A stretch of DNA of 34,269 nucleotides from JANQIV01 sp050117315 (GTDB lineage Bacteria > Bacteroidota > Ignavibacteria > Ignavibacteriales > Melioribacteraceae), in NCBI GenBank assembly GCA_050117315.1, contig JASFMY010000068.1, positions 1-34,269 on the forward strand. Reading direction: 5' to 3'. Below are positions 25,417 through 33,847 of this stretch, one piece after another. Position 1 is the stretch's first letter. Each line of letters opens with the position of its first letter. The notes beneath the pieces were generated by a model. It had not been told where the DNA came from. It saw nothing but the letters and a program-made list of their open reading frames with translations, and did no database searches. A program made the position numbers and the translations under genes.

Positions 25417-26167
25417 GAAACGAAGAGTTAGGCAGCCAGCCGATCTTGCCGTCAGCTAAACGGATTTTTGACCACTCGTTGAATTTTTCTTCAACTTTAA
25501 TTTTAACGCCTTCGTGAATTTCAAATACATCACTGCTCTCTTCACTTGGCGACTGTTTGGCAGTAGTGGCGGGTTCCAAAAGAATCGCATAATCGGATGT
25601 GGCTTCTCTATTAACTTTTGCAGTGAATAGAATTATAACTATTACCAGTAATATTAAATTTACAAAACCAAAATAAAATGCTTTTCTTTGCAGACTTACC
25701 GAACGGGAAATATAATAGAGTCCGATGCATAAAAGTAACAACAAATAAAAAACCAGCAGGATAACAGCCCACGAGTTAATTGATAAAACAGCAAGCAGAC
25801 TGTTCCACCATTCTACAATAAATAATTGCGGTACTTCTTTTATTTTATCAATTGTTCTGGTTCTTGCAATACTCAGATTGTATTGAATATCTTCATCGTC
25901 AGGGTCAAGTTTTAATGCTTTTTCATAATTTAAAATTGATAAGCCGAGCTGCTCGGACCTGAAATATGCATTGCCCAGGTTGTAATGTAATGCACTGCTC
26001 TCGTATCCCATCGACAATATTTTTTCATAAACTTCTATTGCTTCGGCAAACTGCCCGCTTTGATAGTACGTGTTTCCCTGCTGTAAAAGGTTTTCAGCCT
26101 CTGCCTGAGCATTTACATTTGGAAATAATATTAAAGAGAATAATGCAGCAAAAATTATTTTTCTCAT
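25406..26167 (-). CDS. batE: BatE-like protein: TPR, two membrane helices and SH3-type domain
   Basis: The last gene of the aerotolerance operon (253 aa). A signal peptide (ends near VNAQ) is followed by two to three TPR units (about 24-100: ALHYNLGNAYFRSEQLG is one), two membrane helices (about 130-155 and 165-185) and a C-terminal SH3-like domain (about 195-253, ending IGWLPNSSFQEI). This is the layout of BatE in Bacteroidota. Its ATG overlaps the batD stop by 4 bp. It probably recruits periplasmic partners to the Bat complex; the exact role is not known. Confidence 0.85.
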   Translation of the reverse strand: MRKIIFAALFSLILFPNVNAQAEAENLLQQGNTYYQSGQFAEAIEVYEKILSMGYESSALHYNLGNAYFRSEQLGLSILNYEKALKLDPDDEDIQYNLSIARTRTIDKIKEVPQLFIVEWWNSLLAVLSINSWAVILLVFYLLLLLCIGLYYISRSVSLQRKAFYFGFVNLILLVIVIILFTAKVNREATSDYAILLEPATTAKQSPSEESSDVFEIHEGVKIKVEEKFNEWSKIRLADGKIGWLPNSSFQEI

Positions 26168-27990
26168 CTTCTTCTATTCCCGGCTAACGAGTTTTCCAGG
26201 TCAACAATTAATTTAACGGTACTTTGGTATAATTCCGATTCTTCTTGACCGGTACCGCTGCTCGGCGCGAATCTTGCAAACTCACATTTCTCTGCAGTGG
26301 TTTTTAATTTATCAATCAACTCCGTTTCAGTCCCTCTTTTGCTTAACTCATCAACTGCTTTATCAAGCGACATTTCTGATTTTTGGATAGATAATTTGTC
26401 TTCGAGGTATCCGAATATTGCGGAAGAAAGCTCTTCATAAAATTTCGATAGGTCGTTTGAGTCAAGGGCTTTCTTCGAAATTTTCAGCCTCTGCTTTGCA
26501 AATTTTTCGGCTTTCTGGTATTTAAGCAGTTTTACGTTGCCGTACAGTTTATCCTGGCGTCTTTTAATTTCAAGTACACTTAGCAAAACAATGAGAGGAA
26601 TAATTGCAGTAAACCAGAACCATGATTTGATTAATGCAAATTCCCCTTTCTTCGAAAAATTGAATGAAGAGATTTTAATAAATCTTATATCCTGGCTTAA
26701 GAGTCTTACTTCTTCTTTTGATAAACCGGCAACCGGCGCATCAACAACACCTTCCGCCCTGCTGATGTCTAATTTGAACTCCAGTGAGGTAAGTGTAACA
26801 TACCTTTTACGCGAAATGTCAAAGAAAGTAAATTCAATAGGTTCAATTGTTTTTTGCCCGGATACACGCGGAACTACTAAATATTCAATAGACTTTCTTC
26901 CCGTTATAATATTTTCTTTTACAATACTCTCGGAAGTTTTGGGATCATACTGTTCAAAACCAGGCGGCAGTTTTATTTCCGGGATATCAAGCAAAGCAAT
27001 ATTACCCTGCCCGGAAACATCTATTTTTATTGTAACGGCGTCGTTTTGCTCGACTTCATTTTTATCAATCGACGCGTTAAAATTAAATTTACCGACCGCA
27101 CCGTTAAACGATTCCGGGGCATTACCCGGTAAAGGTTTTATATTAACTACGGCGGAGTTTGACTTTGCAGTGTAGTCTATTTTTTCATTTCTGCTGAAGA
27201 AAGAATCGTTAAAGAAATCGTCAAAGATATCATTGCCCGTTCTGCGTCTTCTAATTATTACGGGGACATTTAATTCCAACGGCGAGATTGTAAGTTTTCC
27301 TGTTTTGGTTGGAAACAGTGCAGCACGTTTTATAACAACAGACTGGTAACGTTCCCCGTTGTACATTTCAACTTGCGGGCGCAGATTTGTAGGCTGCTCC
27401 AATTCTTCCGCCCAGAATCCATTGTAAGAAGGCAACTTACTAAAAGAGGGTGATTCAATGTTGGTCTTGAAATATAATTTATAAGTAAGCGTAATTTGTT
27501 CACCCATTAGCGCTGAGGTTTTATCAACAGTTGCTTTTATAAAAACATTTTTTGCAAGCTCTTCATCCGAAATCCCCCTATCGTTTTTTTGGGGTTGGCT
27601 TGGCGAGCCAGTTCCTTTAATTACTTTAATTTGTATAGTGCCGGTATTATATTTTTTTCCTTCGTATTCAACTGATGCGAAATTAATTTTATAATCACCA
27701 ACTTCATCTGCTTGAAGGACGTAAGAATAAGTTAGTGAGCCCGACATCTGACCGTTTATTATCTGCATACTTGTCGATTGATTGGGACCGGTTAAAATTT
27801 TAAATCCTATAAACGCAGGAGGAGTAAAATTGCTGACTCTATTTACATCGCCGCCTTCAAAAGTAAAATAAACCTTGAACCTTTCATACTGCCCCACAGT
27901 AGTCCGGTCAACAGTTGCCTCAAACTTTTGAGGGAAAATGTTTGCAAGGAATAAGAACTGTAATAAAAATATGTAAAATGTTTTTTTCAC
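26164..27990 (-). CDS. batD: BatD oxygen-tolerance protein
   Basis: A 608-aa exported membrane protein of the BatD family. A signal peptide covers about 1-20. A long periplasmic part of repeated beta domains follows, with several YKLYFKT- and PPGFE-like family blocks. One membrane helix sits near 455-475 (WFWFTAIIPLIVLLSVL), and a cytoplasmic helical domain ends in a basic tail (LAGNRRR). It lies between batC and batE, and its TGA overlaps the start of batE. In known systems BatD belongs to a membrane complex with the VWA proteins BatA and BatB, tied to oxygen and stress tolerance; direct biochemical function is unclear. Confidence 0.9.
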   Translation of the reverse strand: MKKTFYIFLLQFLFLANIFPQKFEATVDRTTVGQYERFKVYFTFEGGDVNRVSNFTPPAFIGFKILTGPNQSTSMQIINGQMSGSLTYSYVLQADEVGDYKINFASVEYEGKKYNTGTIQIKVIKGTGSPSQPQKNDRGISDEELAKNVFIKATVDKTSALMGEQITLTYKLYFKTNIESPSFSKLPSYNGFWAEELEQPTNLRPQVEMYNGERYQSVVIKRAALFPTKTGKLTISPLELNVPVIIRRRRTGNDIFDDFFNDSFFSRNEKIDYTAKSNSAVVNIKPLPGNAPESFNGAVGKFNFNASIDKNEVEQNDAVTIKIDVSGQGNIALLDIPEIKLPPGFEQYDPKTSESIVKENIITGRKSIEYLVVPRVSGQKTIEPIEFTFFDISRKRYVTLTSLEFKLDISRAEGVVDAPVAGLSKEEVRLLSQDIRFIKISSFNFSKKGEFALIKSWFWFTAIIPLIVLLSVLEIKRRQDKLYGNVKLLKYQKAEKFAKQRLKISKKALDSNDLSKFYEELSSAIFGYLEDKLSIQKSEMSLDKAVDELSKRGTETELIDKLKTTAEKCEFARFAPSSGTGQEESELYQSTVKLIVDLENSLAGNRRR

Positions 27991-28004
27991 TTTATTTCTT
28001 TATA

Positions 28005-28056
28005 ACTTTTTAACTTGACAAACTCTTGTCCACCATAGTTTTAACGAAGGTGGATG
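28005..28056 (-). repeat. REP-like palindrome between batC and batD, copy 1
   Basis: TCCACC (28029-28034) pairs with GGTGGA (28049-28054) around a 14-base loop containing ATAGTTTTAACG. On the minus strand the sequence AAGAGTTTGTCAAGTT follows. A related block lies on the opposite strand at 29850-29918. A second small palindrome, TGCAGCCTGCA, adjoins it at about 28055-28065. It occupies most of the only clear gap between batC and batD. Confidence 0.55.
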
Positions 28057-28072
28057 CAGCCTGCAACTATGT

Positions 28073-28807
28073 TTACCAATCTTTCGACTTCTTAACAGGT
28101 TTTCCTTTTTTCTTTCTTAACTCTTTCTGAAGTTCTTCTTCATTATTTTTTAGAGCCTGCAGAATTCTTTCTGCTTCTTCCTTGGAAATTTCGTTTTTCC
28201 TTTGCTGTTGTTGATTCTGCTGCTGTTGATCCTTATCCTGCTTTTGATCCTGCTTATCATCTTTATTTTGATCTTGGTTCTGCTGTTGGTCCTGGTTTTG
28301 CTGCTGGTCCTGTTTATCTTTATCCTGGTCTTGATTTTGCTGTTGCTGCTGTTGTTGATTCTGATTTTGTTTCATCATATTCAAAGCATAAGATAAATTA
28401 TACTTTGTTTCAATATCGTCGGGGTTAAGTCTTAATGAATTTTTATATGCTTCAATACTTTCCTGTACCTTTTGCGCTTTCAGCAAAGTATTGCCTACGT
28501 TATGGTAAACTTTTGCTTTCTGAAAATCGCTCTCGGCAAATGCCATTGCGTTTTGATACGACTTTAACGCATCCTGGTAATTTTCCTGTTTGTAGAGTGC
28601 ATCTCCCAAATTAAAATGTCCTTCAAAGGATTCGTATTCTTTATCAAGTCCTTTTCTAAAATTTTCTTCCGCTTCTGCAAATTTTTCATTCTTATACTGG
28701 TCAACTCCTTCGTTAATCAAACTTCTTTTACTCTGCGCCAACATATACGACGAAGAGAGCAAAAGAAGACAAATAAAAAAGGATTTCAATTTATTTTTAA
28801 GATTCAT
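28073..28807 (-). CDS. batC: BatC-like TPR protein with Gln/Asp/Lys-rich region
   Basis: A 244-aa exported protein. A signal peptide ends near MLAQS; three TPR units fill about residues 28-140 (GHFNLGDALYKQENYQDAL and KVYHNVGNTLLKAQKVQ are clear). Then comes a low-complexity tract of about 60 residues made almost only of Gln, Asn, Asp and Lys (about 143-205), and a charged helical tail ending PVKKSKDW. TPR proteins of this kind occupy the batC place in Bacteroidota. The low-complexity DNA is prone to slippage, and its length may vary between strains. It overlaps batB by 11 bp. Confidence 0.85.
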   Translation of the reverse strand: MNLKNKLKSFFICLLLLSSSYMLAQSKRSLINEGVDQYKNEKFAEAEENFRKGLDKEYESFEGHFNLGDALYKQENYQDALKSYQNAMAFAESDFQKAKVYHNVGNTLLKAQKVQESIEAYKNSLRLNPDDIETKYNLSYALNMMKQNQNQQQQQQQNQDQDKDKQDQQQNQDQQQNQDQNKDDKQDQKQDKDQQQQNQQQQRKNEISKEEAERILQALKNNEEELQKELRKKKGKPVKKSKDW

Positions 28808-29837
28808 CTTTTAAAAACCTTGCAAATATTTTTGATTTTTTATCAGTGATAAATAATTCAATAAGCAATAACAATATAGCAGGAGCTAAGAAATAATAAA
28901 ACCTGTCTTCGTACTCTGTAATACGTGTGGCACCAAACTCGGTTTTTTCAATTTGCGAAAGATCCGTATAAATTTTATCTAATTCATCTTCCGTGTTTGT
29001 TCCGCGGTAATATTTTCCGTTTCCTTGAGACGTTATTGTTTGTAGTGTTGCTTCATCCAATTTTGTTAAAACCGTTTCACCCGAACTGTCTTTTTTATAG
29101 CCCACCATGTTCCCGTAAGCATCAAAAATCGGGATCGGTACGCCTGACGGAGAGCCAAGTCCTATCGCATAAATTATAATACCTTTATCAACAGCATCGC
29201 TTATTATTGGTTCAAGGTCTCCTTCGTGGTCTTCACCGTCGGTAATTATTACGATTGCTTTTTTAGTATCCTCATCTTTTTTGAAGGAATCCATAGCAAG
29301 TTTTATTGCCGGACCGATGGCTGTACCGGCCTGCGGTACAGTGCTAATATCAACAGCATTTAAGAATAAGTTTGCTGCAGCATAATCCGTAGTTAACGGG
29401 AACTGAATATAAGCTTCACCGGAAAAAACAATTAACCCGATTCTATCCCCGTGCAGCCTTCTTATTAGTTTTGATATCTCAAATTTAGCTTTTTCCAGCC
29501 TGCTTGGCTTTATATCCTCAGCCGTCATGCTTAACGATAGGTCCAGGGCAATGAATACGTCTATACCAACCTGCTTAACTTCTTCAATTTTAGAACCTAT
29601 CTGTGGATTTGCAACGGCAACAACAGTTAACGCAAATGCCAGCAAAGCAATTGTAAATTTCATTAAGGATTTAAATGTACTTCTAAAAGGAATAAGTATT
29701 TTTTGCAAAGCAGCACTTGCAAAATTTCCCAATGATTTATTTGTGTATCTTTGTGTAACCCAGTATATTATCACAAACAACGGGACCAAAAGTAAAGCGT
29801 ATAAGTAATCCGGGTTCGCAAATCGTAATGTGTTCAT
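28797..29837 (-). CDS. batB: BatB, membrane VWA-domain protein
   Basis: A 346-aa VWA protein with an N-terminal membrane helix (about 10-25), a second near 60-80 and a C-terminal one near 318-335. The metal-ion site motif is LDLSLSMTAED, with Thr in FPLTTDY and Asp in ITDGEDHEGD completing the site. The domain extends over about 90-290. BatB forms a complex with BatA in the inner membrane in related bacteria. It follows batA after a 118-bp gap that contains repeats, and the last 11 bp overlap batC. Confidence 0.9.
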   Translation of the reverse strand: MNTLRFANPDYLYALLLVPLFVIIYWVTQRYTNKSLGNFASAALQKILIPFRSTFKSLMKFTIALLAFALTVVAVANPQIGSKIEEVKQVGIDVFIALDLSLSMTAEDIKPSRLEKAKFEISKLIRRLHGDRIGLIVFSGEAYIQFPLTTDYAAANLFLNAVDISTVPQAGTAIGPAIKLAMDSFKKDEDTKKAIVIITDGEDHEGDLEPIISDAVDKGIIIYAIGLGSPSGVPIPIFDAYGNMVGYKKDSSGETVLTKLDEATLQTITSQGNGKYYRGTNTEDELDKIYTDLSQIEKTEFGATRITEYEDRFYYFLAPAILLLLIELFITDKKSKIFARFLKDES

Positions 29838-29849
29838 TTTTTAGTTACA

Positions 29850-29918
29850 AGTTATCAAGTTAAAAGTTGTCAAGTTTCATCCATCTTTATCAAAACTATA
29901 GTCTACAAACAAGAGTTT
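29850..29918 (+). repeat. REP-like block between batA and batB, copy 2
   Basis: Two direct copies of AGTTRTCAAGTT (R is A or G) lie at about 29853-29876. They lead into TCCATCTTTATCAAAACTAT (29880-29899), then AGTCTAC and AAGAGTTT (29911-29918). This lines up with the minus-strand sequence at 28005-28056 (TCCACCTTCGTTAAAACTAT, then GGTGGAC and AAGAGTTT). The stem of copy 1 is degraded here. Confidence 0.5.
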
Positions 29919-29955
29919 TTCATTTATTATCTTTTTGCCTACTGTCTTCTAATTA

Positions 29956-30951
29956 CTATGGTAATTTCCTCAGGTACGTTCTAGCAAGTCCTAATTCAAA
30001 AAATAGCAATAACAACCCCGCTTCTGCCCATCCGTAAAATAACTCACTTGCCTGTCGGTACGATGTTACTTCTATTTTTGTTTTTTCCAGTTTATCTATT
30101 TCGTTGTAAATGTCTTCCAATCTTTTATTGTTTGTTGCCCTGAAATATCTTCCATCGGTAACAGCAGCAACTTTCGTCAATGTTTCTTCATCAATTTCAA
30201 CAGGAACATTTTGATATCTTACGCCAAAGGGTGTCTGTACCGGGTAAGGGGCCTGTCCTTTTGTACCGACACCAATCGTATAAATTCTTATACCGAATGT
30301 TTGAGCAATTTGAGCCGCCGTTAACGGGTCAACTTCACCGGCATTGTTAACGCCATCCGTTAATAAAATAAGCACCTTGCTTTTTGCATCGCTGTCTTTT
30401 AACCTGTTAACACCGTTTGCAATTGCATTACCTATTGCCGTTCCGTCTTCAATCATTCCGCTTTTAATATCTTTTAACAAACCTCTCAAAACTCCGTAGT
30501 CAATAGTTAACGGACATTGAGTAAAACTTTTCCCTGCAAAAATTACAAGCCCTATTTTATCGGTTGTTCTTCCTTCAACAAACTTTTCTATTTCTATTTT
30601 TGCCGCTTCAAGCCTGTTGGGTTTAAAGTCTTCGGCCAGCATACTGCCGGAAATATCAAGCAGCATTGCAATATCAATTCCTTCCGTATTTATATTTTCG
30701 CCCGTTGAAAATGATTGCGGCCTTGCCAAAGCTACTATCAAAGCTGCTAATGCAAGAGTTCTTAAAACAAAAGGAAGATGCCTTAACCTCTCTCTTAAAG
30801 TCGGCTTTAAATTTTTGAATAAACTTAAGTTAGAGTAACTAACGTCCGGTGTTCGTTTTTTGTGAAGTTTCCAATACCAAAATACCAGTAAAGGAATTAC
30901 AGCCAAAAAATACAGTACGAAATTATATTTGAATTCAACATCGTTAAACAC
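29956..30951 (-). CDS. batA: BatA, membrane VWA-domain protein
   Basis: A 331-aa VWA protein with N-terminal membrane helices (about 8-25 and 58-75) and a C-terminal one (about 308-325). The metal-ion site is LLDISGSMLAEDFKPNR, with TQCPLTIDYG and LLTDGVNNAGEVDP as the other ligands. The start is GTG at 30951, overlapping the upstream gene's stop by 8 bp. In Bacteroidota BatA works with BatB in a membrane complex dependent on the MoxR ATPase. Sequence and place both agree with BatA. Confidence 0.92.
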   Translation of the reverse strand: MFNDVEFKYNFVLYFLAVIPLLVFWYWKLHKKRTPDVSYSNLSLFKNLKPTLRERLRHLPFVLRTLALAALIVALARPQSFSTGENINTEGIDIAMLLDISGSMLAEDFKPNRLEAAKIEIEKFVEGRTTDKIGLVIFAGKSFTQCPLTIDYGVLRGLLKDIKSGMIEDGTAIGNAIANGVNRLKDSDAKSKVLILLTDGVNNAGEVDPLTAAQIAQTFGIRIYTIGVGTKGQAPYPVQTPFGVRYQNVPVEIDEETLTKVAAVTDGRYFRATNNKRLEDIYNEIDKLEKTKIEVTSYRQASELFYGWAEAGLLLLFFELGLARTYLRKLP

Positions 30952-31891
30952 TTGCCGCCTCTTCGGTAACTTTTTCTTCGATTTCCTTTTTAATTGTTTT
31001 TTTAACTATCTCAAAAGCCTGGTTCATCATTTCTTCATTTATAGAGGGCATTGGTTTAAATTTTGCAAATTTCACCATGTCCGCATTAGATAAAAATTCT
31101 TTTGTAGTATCAAAAATCGGCTGAGCTTCATTATTTAATGTAAGTTTTTCAAGCAGTTCCGACGACGGCATTTCCAGCGCAAGAATATTAAATCTCTTTT
31201 CAAAATACTCGCGGATAATTTCAGTAATTTCAGAATGATACTCTTTTATTAAATTCTGCTGCCAAAGTTTTTTATCCTTCAAATCGTGTAGTTTTTTTAC
31301 AGCAATTTTGTCCGGGGGAACAACAATCTTTGGAATTACAGCTTCCTTACCTGCCTGTTTTTTCTTATATCTCATGTACAAGTAATAACCGACAGCAGCT
31401 AAAACTAAAAGGACAGTCAAAACAATAATTGCAATAAGCCAGTCAAACGGAATTGTTATGGGAAATTTAACATCTTTAATATCAGCCTCGGGTTCAAGCT
31501 CAAGCGTATGAACCACAAGGGTAACAGGGTTGGTTGTTATACGAAATCTTGCGGTATCATTCCCAATTGTATATTCAATCGGTATTTCAGGAATAGTAAC
31601 TTTGCTGGAATCATATTTTGAAAAAACAAATTTATAAATTTCCTGAATCTTATCGCCTTCGGATCTAACCGGCGGGAATTCTTTTATGTATTCCAATTCA
31701 TCCAAAGTATCTTTCAAAGAAGGGAAAAAGATGTTTATATTATTGTCGTACTTAAGCGATACCGAGTAGTAAATATAATCACCTACGTAATAATCGGTAG
31801 TATCTGTTTCAGCATAAACCTCTACGAACTGCGCTTTGAGACTATTAAATGAAATTAATAAGATTAATATAAACAGTAATTTTTTTACCAT
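30944..31891 (-). CDS. BatD-like membrane protein upstream of batA
   Basis: A 315-aa protein with signal peptide (ends near LKAQ), a periplasmic beta-rich part (about 22-145; YYVGDYIYYSVSLKYDN opens it), one membrane helix (about 152-172) and a cytoplasmic helical tail (about 190-315). The layout is that of a shortened BatD, and similar genes sit between DUF58 and batA in many Bacteroidota. No catalytic motif is seen. It overlaps the DUF58 gene by 7 bp and batA by 8 bp, which points to fixed stoichiometry. Confidence 0.75.
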   Translation of the reverse strand: MVKKLLFILILLISFNSLKAQFVEVYAETDTTDYYVGDYIYYSVSLKYDNNINIFFPSLKDTLDELEYIKEFPPVRSEGDKIQEIYKFVFSKYDSSKVTIPEIPIEYTIGNDTARFRITTNPVTLVVHTLELEPEADIKDVKFPITIPFDWLIAIIVLTVLLVLAAVGYYLYMRYKKKQAGKEAVIPKIVVPPDKIAVKKLHDLKDKKLWQQNLIKEYHSEITEIIREYFEKRFNILALEMPSSELLEKLTLNNEAQPIFDTTKEFLSNADMVKFAKFKPMPSINEEMMNQAFEIVKKTIKKEIEEKVTEEAASV

Positions 31892-32760
31892 CTCTTCTCA
31901 CGTAACTTAAAAAAATCAACAAGAGGTTTAACATAAGACTTTGATGCATCTATTCTAATTACATCCAGCTTACTTTTCACGAACAAATCTCTTCTGAATT
32001 CTTCAGTATCTTTTGTATAATTATTAAACCAATCCTGGACTTTCCTGCTGCTCGTATCAAGCCACCGGATTTCGTTTGTTTCGGTATCTTTAAATTTTAT
32101 TAAACCGGCTTTCGGTAACTCTTTTTCCCTAGGATCTTCCAAAAGTATCCCGATCAAATCATGCTTTCTACCGATTATCTTTAAAATCTTTTCATAATTC
32201 TGATCAATAAAATCGGAAAGGAGAAACACAATACTTTTCTTTTTTATTGTATGATGAAAATATTCAAGCGCTCCTTTTAAATCTGTTTTGTTGCCGTGCG
32301 GTTCAAATGATAACACTTCTCTTATGATTCTCAAAACATGACTTTTACCTTTTCTCGGCGGCACAAATTTTTCTATCTGATCTGTAAATAGAATCAATCC
32401 GACTTTATCATTATTTTTCATCGCAGAGAAAGCAAGTATTGCGCTCAACTCGGCTGCAATTCTCTGCTTGGTTTTTTCATAACTTCCGAACATTAAAGAA
32501 CCGCTCATATCTACGAGCAACATAACGGTTAATTCTCTTTCTTCTTCAAATATTTTCACAAAAGGATGCCCGTACCTTGCCGTAACGTTCCAATCAATAT
32601 TCCTTATATCATCCCCGACCTGGTATTCTCTCACTTCGGAAAATTCCATTCCTCTTCCTTTAAAGACGGAATGATACTCCCCGGAGAAAACTTCATTCAC
32701 TACCCCGCGGGTTCTTATCTCAATTTGTTTTACTTGCTTTAATAACTCTTTTGTAAGCAT
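31885..32760 (-). CDS. DUF58 protein with VWA-like fold
   Basis: A 291-aa cytoplasmic protein of the DUF58 family, always found with MoxR ATPases. The family block is GRGMEFSEVREYQVGDDIRN, then DWN, followed by a VWA-like core with VDMSGSLMFGS and LLSDFID. No membrane helix is present. It begins 103 bp after moxR, a gap that holds a hexanucleotide inverted repeat. It probably links MoxR to the membrane VWA proteins; its biochemistry is unknown. Confidence 0.93.
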   Translation of the reverse strand: MLTKELLKQVKQIEIRTRGVVNEVFSGEYHSVFKGRGMEFSEVREYQVGDDIRNIDWNVTARYGHPFVKIFEEERELTVMLLVDMSGSLMFGSYEKTKQRIAAELSAILAFSAMKNNDKVGLILFTDQIEKFVPPRKGKSHVLRIIREVLSFEPHGNKTDLKGALEYFHHTIKKKSIVFLLSDFIDQNYEKILKIIGRKHDLIGILLEDPREKELPKAGLIKFKDTETNEIRWLDTSSRKVQDWFNNYTKDTEEFRRDLFVKSKLDVIRIDASKSYVKPLVDFFKLREKRW

Positions 32761-32770
32761 ATGTTTATTT

Positions 32771-32855
32771 CTTAATCATAATCATACTCGTAATCTTACT
32801 CTTTCGTTCATCTTTATCCTTTTTGATTAAGATTAGGATTAAGAGTAAGATTAAG
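32771..32855. repeat. Inverted hexanucleotide array between moxR and DUF58 gene
   Basis: The left arm (32771-32801) consists of five 6-bp units of NTAATC/NTACTC type; the right arm (32825-32855) has five units of GATTAA/GATTAG/GAGTAA type. The arms are complementary at about 25 of 31 positions, giving a long imperfect hairpin with a 23-base loop. It fills nearly the whole gap between moxR and the DUF58 gene. Confidence 0.75.
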
Positions 32856-32863
32856 AAAAACTA

Positions 32864-33847
32864 CTAAGGAACTTCAACGTTATTTAATATATCTGCAACT
32901 ATATTCTCAGAAGTAATGTCTTCTGCTTCCGCTTCGTAAGTAACGGCAACTCTGTGTCTCAACACATCCATACAAATTTGACGCACGTCTTCAGGGATTA
33001 CATATCCCCTTCGCTTAACAAATGCCATTGCCTTGGAACCCAATGCCAGATTTATTGTCGCTCTCGGTGAGCCGCCGTAGCTTATCAAATCAGTTAAGTT
33101 ATCCATTCCAAAATTTTTCGGGTTACGAGTTGCAAATACGATATCGAGAATATACTTTTGAATTTTTTCATCAACATAAACTTCATTGATAAGTTTACGG
33201 GCATTTAATATTTGTTCAGGTTTAACTACCGGAGCAATTTTCGGGAAAATTCCTTCAACATTCTGCTGCATAATTTTTAATTCTTCATCGCGGCTGGGGT
33301 AATCAATTTTAACCTTCAACATGAACCTGTCAACTTGCGCTTCCGGCAAGGGATATGTTCCTTCCTGTTCAATCGGATTTTGAGTAGCCAGTACTAAGAA
33401 AGGTTCTTCGAGTTTAAATGTCTGCTCACCGATTGTTACCTGTCTTTCCTGCATTGCCTCCAATAATGCCGACTGCACTTTTGCTGGTGCACGGTTAATT
33501 TCATCAGCCAGAATAAAATTTGAAAAGATCGGTCCTTGTTTAATTGTAAAGTTCCCGTCTTTTTGATTGTAAATTTGTGTACCAAGCAAGTCGGCGGGAA
33601 GAAGATCGGGTGTAAATTGAATTCGCTGAAAAGCAGCATCCATAGACTGGGCCAGGGACTTAATGGACAATGTTTTAGCCAGGCCGGGAACACCTTCAAG
33701 CAAAACATGCCCGTTTGCCAAAAGCCCGATAATAAGCCGTTCAACCATATGTTTCTGCCCGACAATTACTTTTCCTATTTCGTTAAATAGGACATCAATA
33801 AATTCACTTTCGCGTTTTATCTTTTCGTTCAGTTCTGTAATTTCCAA
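32864..33847 (-). CDS. moxR: MoxR-family AAA+ ATPase
   Basis: A 327-aa MoxR ATPase, a chaperone-like AAA+ protein that acts on VWA partners. Motifs: Walker A GVPGLAKT (about 54-61), Walker B FILADEINRAPAK, sensor 1 LATQNPIEQEGTYPLPEAQ and arginine finger DRFML. The start is TTG at 33847 with AAAGGG seven bases upstream; no better ATG is in reach. It is the first gene of the bat operon, whose promoter should be in the 420 bp to the right. Confidence 0.94.
   Translation of the reverse strand: MEITELNEKIKRESEFIDVLFNEIGKVIVGQKHMVERLIIGLLANGHVLLEGVPGLAKTLSIKSLAQSMDAAFQRIQFTPDLLPADLLGTQIYNQKDGNFTIKQGPIFSNFILADEINRAPAKVQSALLEAMQERQVTIGEQTFKLEEPFLVLATQNPIEQEGTYPLPEAQVDRFMLKVKIDYPSRDEELKIMQQNVEGIFPKIAPVVKPEQILNARKLINEVYVDEKIQKYILDIVFATRNPKNFGMDNLTDLISYGGSPRATINLALGSKAMAFVKRRGYVIPEDVRQICMDVLRHRVAVTYEAEAEDITSENIVADILNNVEVP

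Noticed and set aside
26537..27175. A 212-codon open frame on plus, opposite batD
   Set aside because: It lies entirely inside batD, lacks any recognisable motif and has the composition expected of an antisense shadow.
28202..28396. A hydrophobic Leu/Ile-rich frame on plus
   Set aside because: It is the complement of the Gln/Asp-rich tract of batC; the membrane-like look is a by-product of codon composition.
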